Origin: Gemmatimonadota bacterium
GTDB taxonomy: Bacteria > Gemmatimonadota > Gemmatimonadetes > Gemmatimonadales > GWC2-71-9
Assembly: GCA_003220905.1 (NCBI GenBank)
Contig: QHTS01000127.1
Location: 1-5,762, forward strand
DNA length: 5,762 bases
Direction of reading: 5' to 3'
Part shown: in pieces, positions 5,014 through 5,762 of the stretch
Layout: every line of letters starts with the position of its first letter
Position numbering within the stretch: position 1 is the first letter of the stretch
Program-made: the position numbers and the translations under genes
The notes under the pieces: model-generated
What the model saw: only the letters and a program-made list of their open reading frames with translations
Told to the model about the DNA's origin: nothing
Databases searched by the model: none

Positions 5014-5762
5014 GCGATCTCCAGGATGATCTTGCCCGCATCGCCCGCGCGGATGGCGGCGAGGGCCTCGTCGATCTTCGCGAGCGGAAACTGGTGTGTG
5101 ATCACCGGCCGGGGGTCGAGCAGCCCGGTAGTGAGGTAGCGGCGCATCTGGTGCCACGTCTCGTACATCTTGCGGCCGATCACGCCGTACACGGTGATCC
5201 CCTTGAAGATGATCTCGCTGGCGAAGTCGACCGGTACCTCGCCTTTGGGGATGCCGAGCAGCTGGACCCGTCCCCCCAGGCGCACGGCGGCGAACGCCTG
5301 GTGCAAGGCCGACGGCACGCCCGACATCTCGCAGACGAGGTCGGCGCCCTCGCCGCCGGTCTCGTCCAGCACCGTGCGCACCACGTCGTCGGTGGCGGCG
5401 TTGATCGTCACGTGCGCCCCCATGCGGCGCGCCAGCGACAGCCGCTTCGCGTTCACGTCGGAGGCGATCACCTTCGCGGCCCCGGCAGCGCGCGCAATGC
5501 CCACGGCGAAGCAGCCGATCGGCCCGCACCCCACCACGAACACGGAGCTGCCCTGAATCTCGGCGCTCAGGACCGCGTGGAAGGCGTTCCCCATGGGGTC
5601 CATGATGGCGCCGACCGTCGTCGGTACGCCGTCGAGGGGCAGCACGTTGGTGGCGGGCATGGCGATGTACTCGGCGAACGCCCCGTCGCGATCCACGCCG
5701 ATGATGCGGGTGTTCTTGCAGATGTGGCTGTTCCCGGTGCGGCACTGGAGGCAGCGCCCGCA
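5010..5762 (-). CDS. tdh: L-threonine 3-dehydrogenase, zinc-dependent (5' end outside window)
   Basis: The visible 250 residues are the C-terminal part of a medium-chain zinc alcohol dehydrogenase that oxidises L-threonine to 2-amino-3-oxobutyrate with NAD+. The first visible codons give CGRCLQCRTGNSHICKN, the structural-zinc loop with four cysteines in a CX2CX2CX7C pattern. GAFAEYIAMP follows, then DPMGNAFHAVLS, the Rossmann GCGPIG (5514-5531), a downstream Asp in SDVNAKRL expected to select NAD+, CEMSGVPSA, IIFKGITVYGVIGRKMYETW and PVITHQFPL. These blocks match E. coli Tdh closely. About 90 N-terminal residues, including the catalytic zinc ligands, lie beyond the window; a GTG at 5696 is internal, not the start. 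The TGA overlaps the kbl ATG, so the two are translationally coupled. Generic sorbitol or butanediol dehydrogenases are related, but the GRKMYETW block and the kbl partner favour Tdh. Confidence 0.95.
   Translation of the reverse strand, partial: CGRCLQCRTGNSHICKNTRIIGVDRDGAFAEYIAMPATNVLPLDGVPTTVGAIMDPMGNAFHAVLSAEIQGSSVFVVGCGPIGCFAVGIARAAGAAKVIASDVNAKRLSLARRMGAHVTINAATDDVVRTVLDETGGEGADLVCEMSGVPSALHQAFAAVRLGGRVQLLGIPKGEVPVDFASEIIFKGITVYGVIGRKMYETWHQMRRYLTTGLLDPRPVITHQFPLAKIDEALAAIRAGDAGKIILEIA

Noticed and set aside
5014..5745. N-terminal extension of Kbl to a 641-residue protein
   Set aside because: The extension is the tdh gene read in another frame; tdh itself is unmistakable and kbl has its own ATG and ribosome-binding site.
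1..5762. Defence system, mobile element, toxin-antitoxin or novel biosynthetic cluster
   Set aside because: All large open frames resolve to repair, dipeptidase, threonine catabolism or barrel families. No transposase, integrase, terminal inverted repeats, small gene pairs or unusual composition were found.

Overview
The window looks like bacterial chromosome from a GC-rich, diderm organism. Coding regions are strongly G/C-biased at third positions, and two genes encode outer-membrane beta-barrel proteins with signal peptides. The gene style (MRV- signal peptides ending in -AQ, short GC-rich spacers, an M19 dipeptidase next to an AAG-type glycosylase) would suit Gemmatimonadota or a similar soil phylum. 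That placement is an impression only, because no rRNA or other phylogenetic marker lies in the window.

Layout. On the plus strand, the last 28 codons of an unidentified gene (1-87) overlap by 4 nt with a 3-methyladenine DNA glycosylase (84-674). The glycosylase overlaps by 16 nt with an M19 (renal-dipeptidase-type) zinc dipeptidase (659-1771), so the three are tightly coupled. The dipeptidase runs tail to tail into a minus-strand gene, and the two coding ends overlap by 17 nt. All genes to the right are on the minus strand. Read in their own direction they are: threonine 3-dehydrogenase (tdh, 5' end beyond the window, 5762-5010), 2-amino-3-ketobutyrate CoA ligase (kbl, 5013-3820), a one-domain beta-barrel protein (3680-3135) and a longer two-domain paralogue of it (2987-1755).

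How they work together. tdh and kbl overlap by an ATGA and form the classical two-step route from threonine to glycine plus acetyl-CoA. The two barrel genes are tandem paralogues. Each has its own copy of a 44-nt upstream element, conserved without gaps (33 of 44 positions by eye), and a nearly identical ribosome-binding and start region. They therefore probably share regulation while being transcribed separately. The glycosylase and dipeptidase have no obvious functional link beyond co-transcription.

Non-coding stretches are short (2988-3134 and 3681-3819). They hold the paired promoter-like elements, a 25-bp perfect tandem duplication in the leader of the shorter barrel gene, and an imperfect palindrome. 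No tRNA, rRNA, CRISPR array, insertion sequence or convincing intrinsic terminator was seen. There is no clear sign of an undescribed system. The most interesting points are the paralogous barrels with their duplicated control region and a four-copy heptamer repeat buried in kbl.
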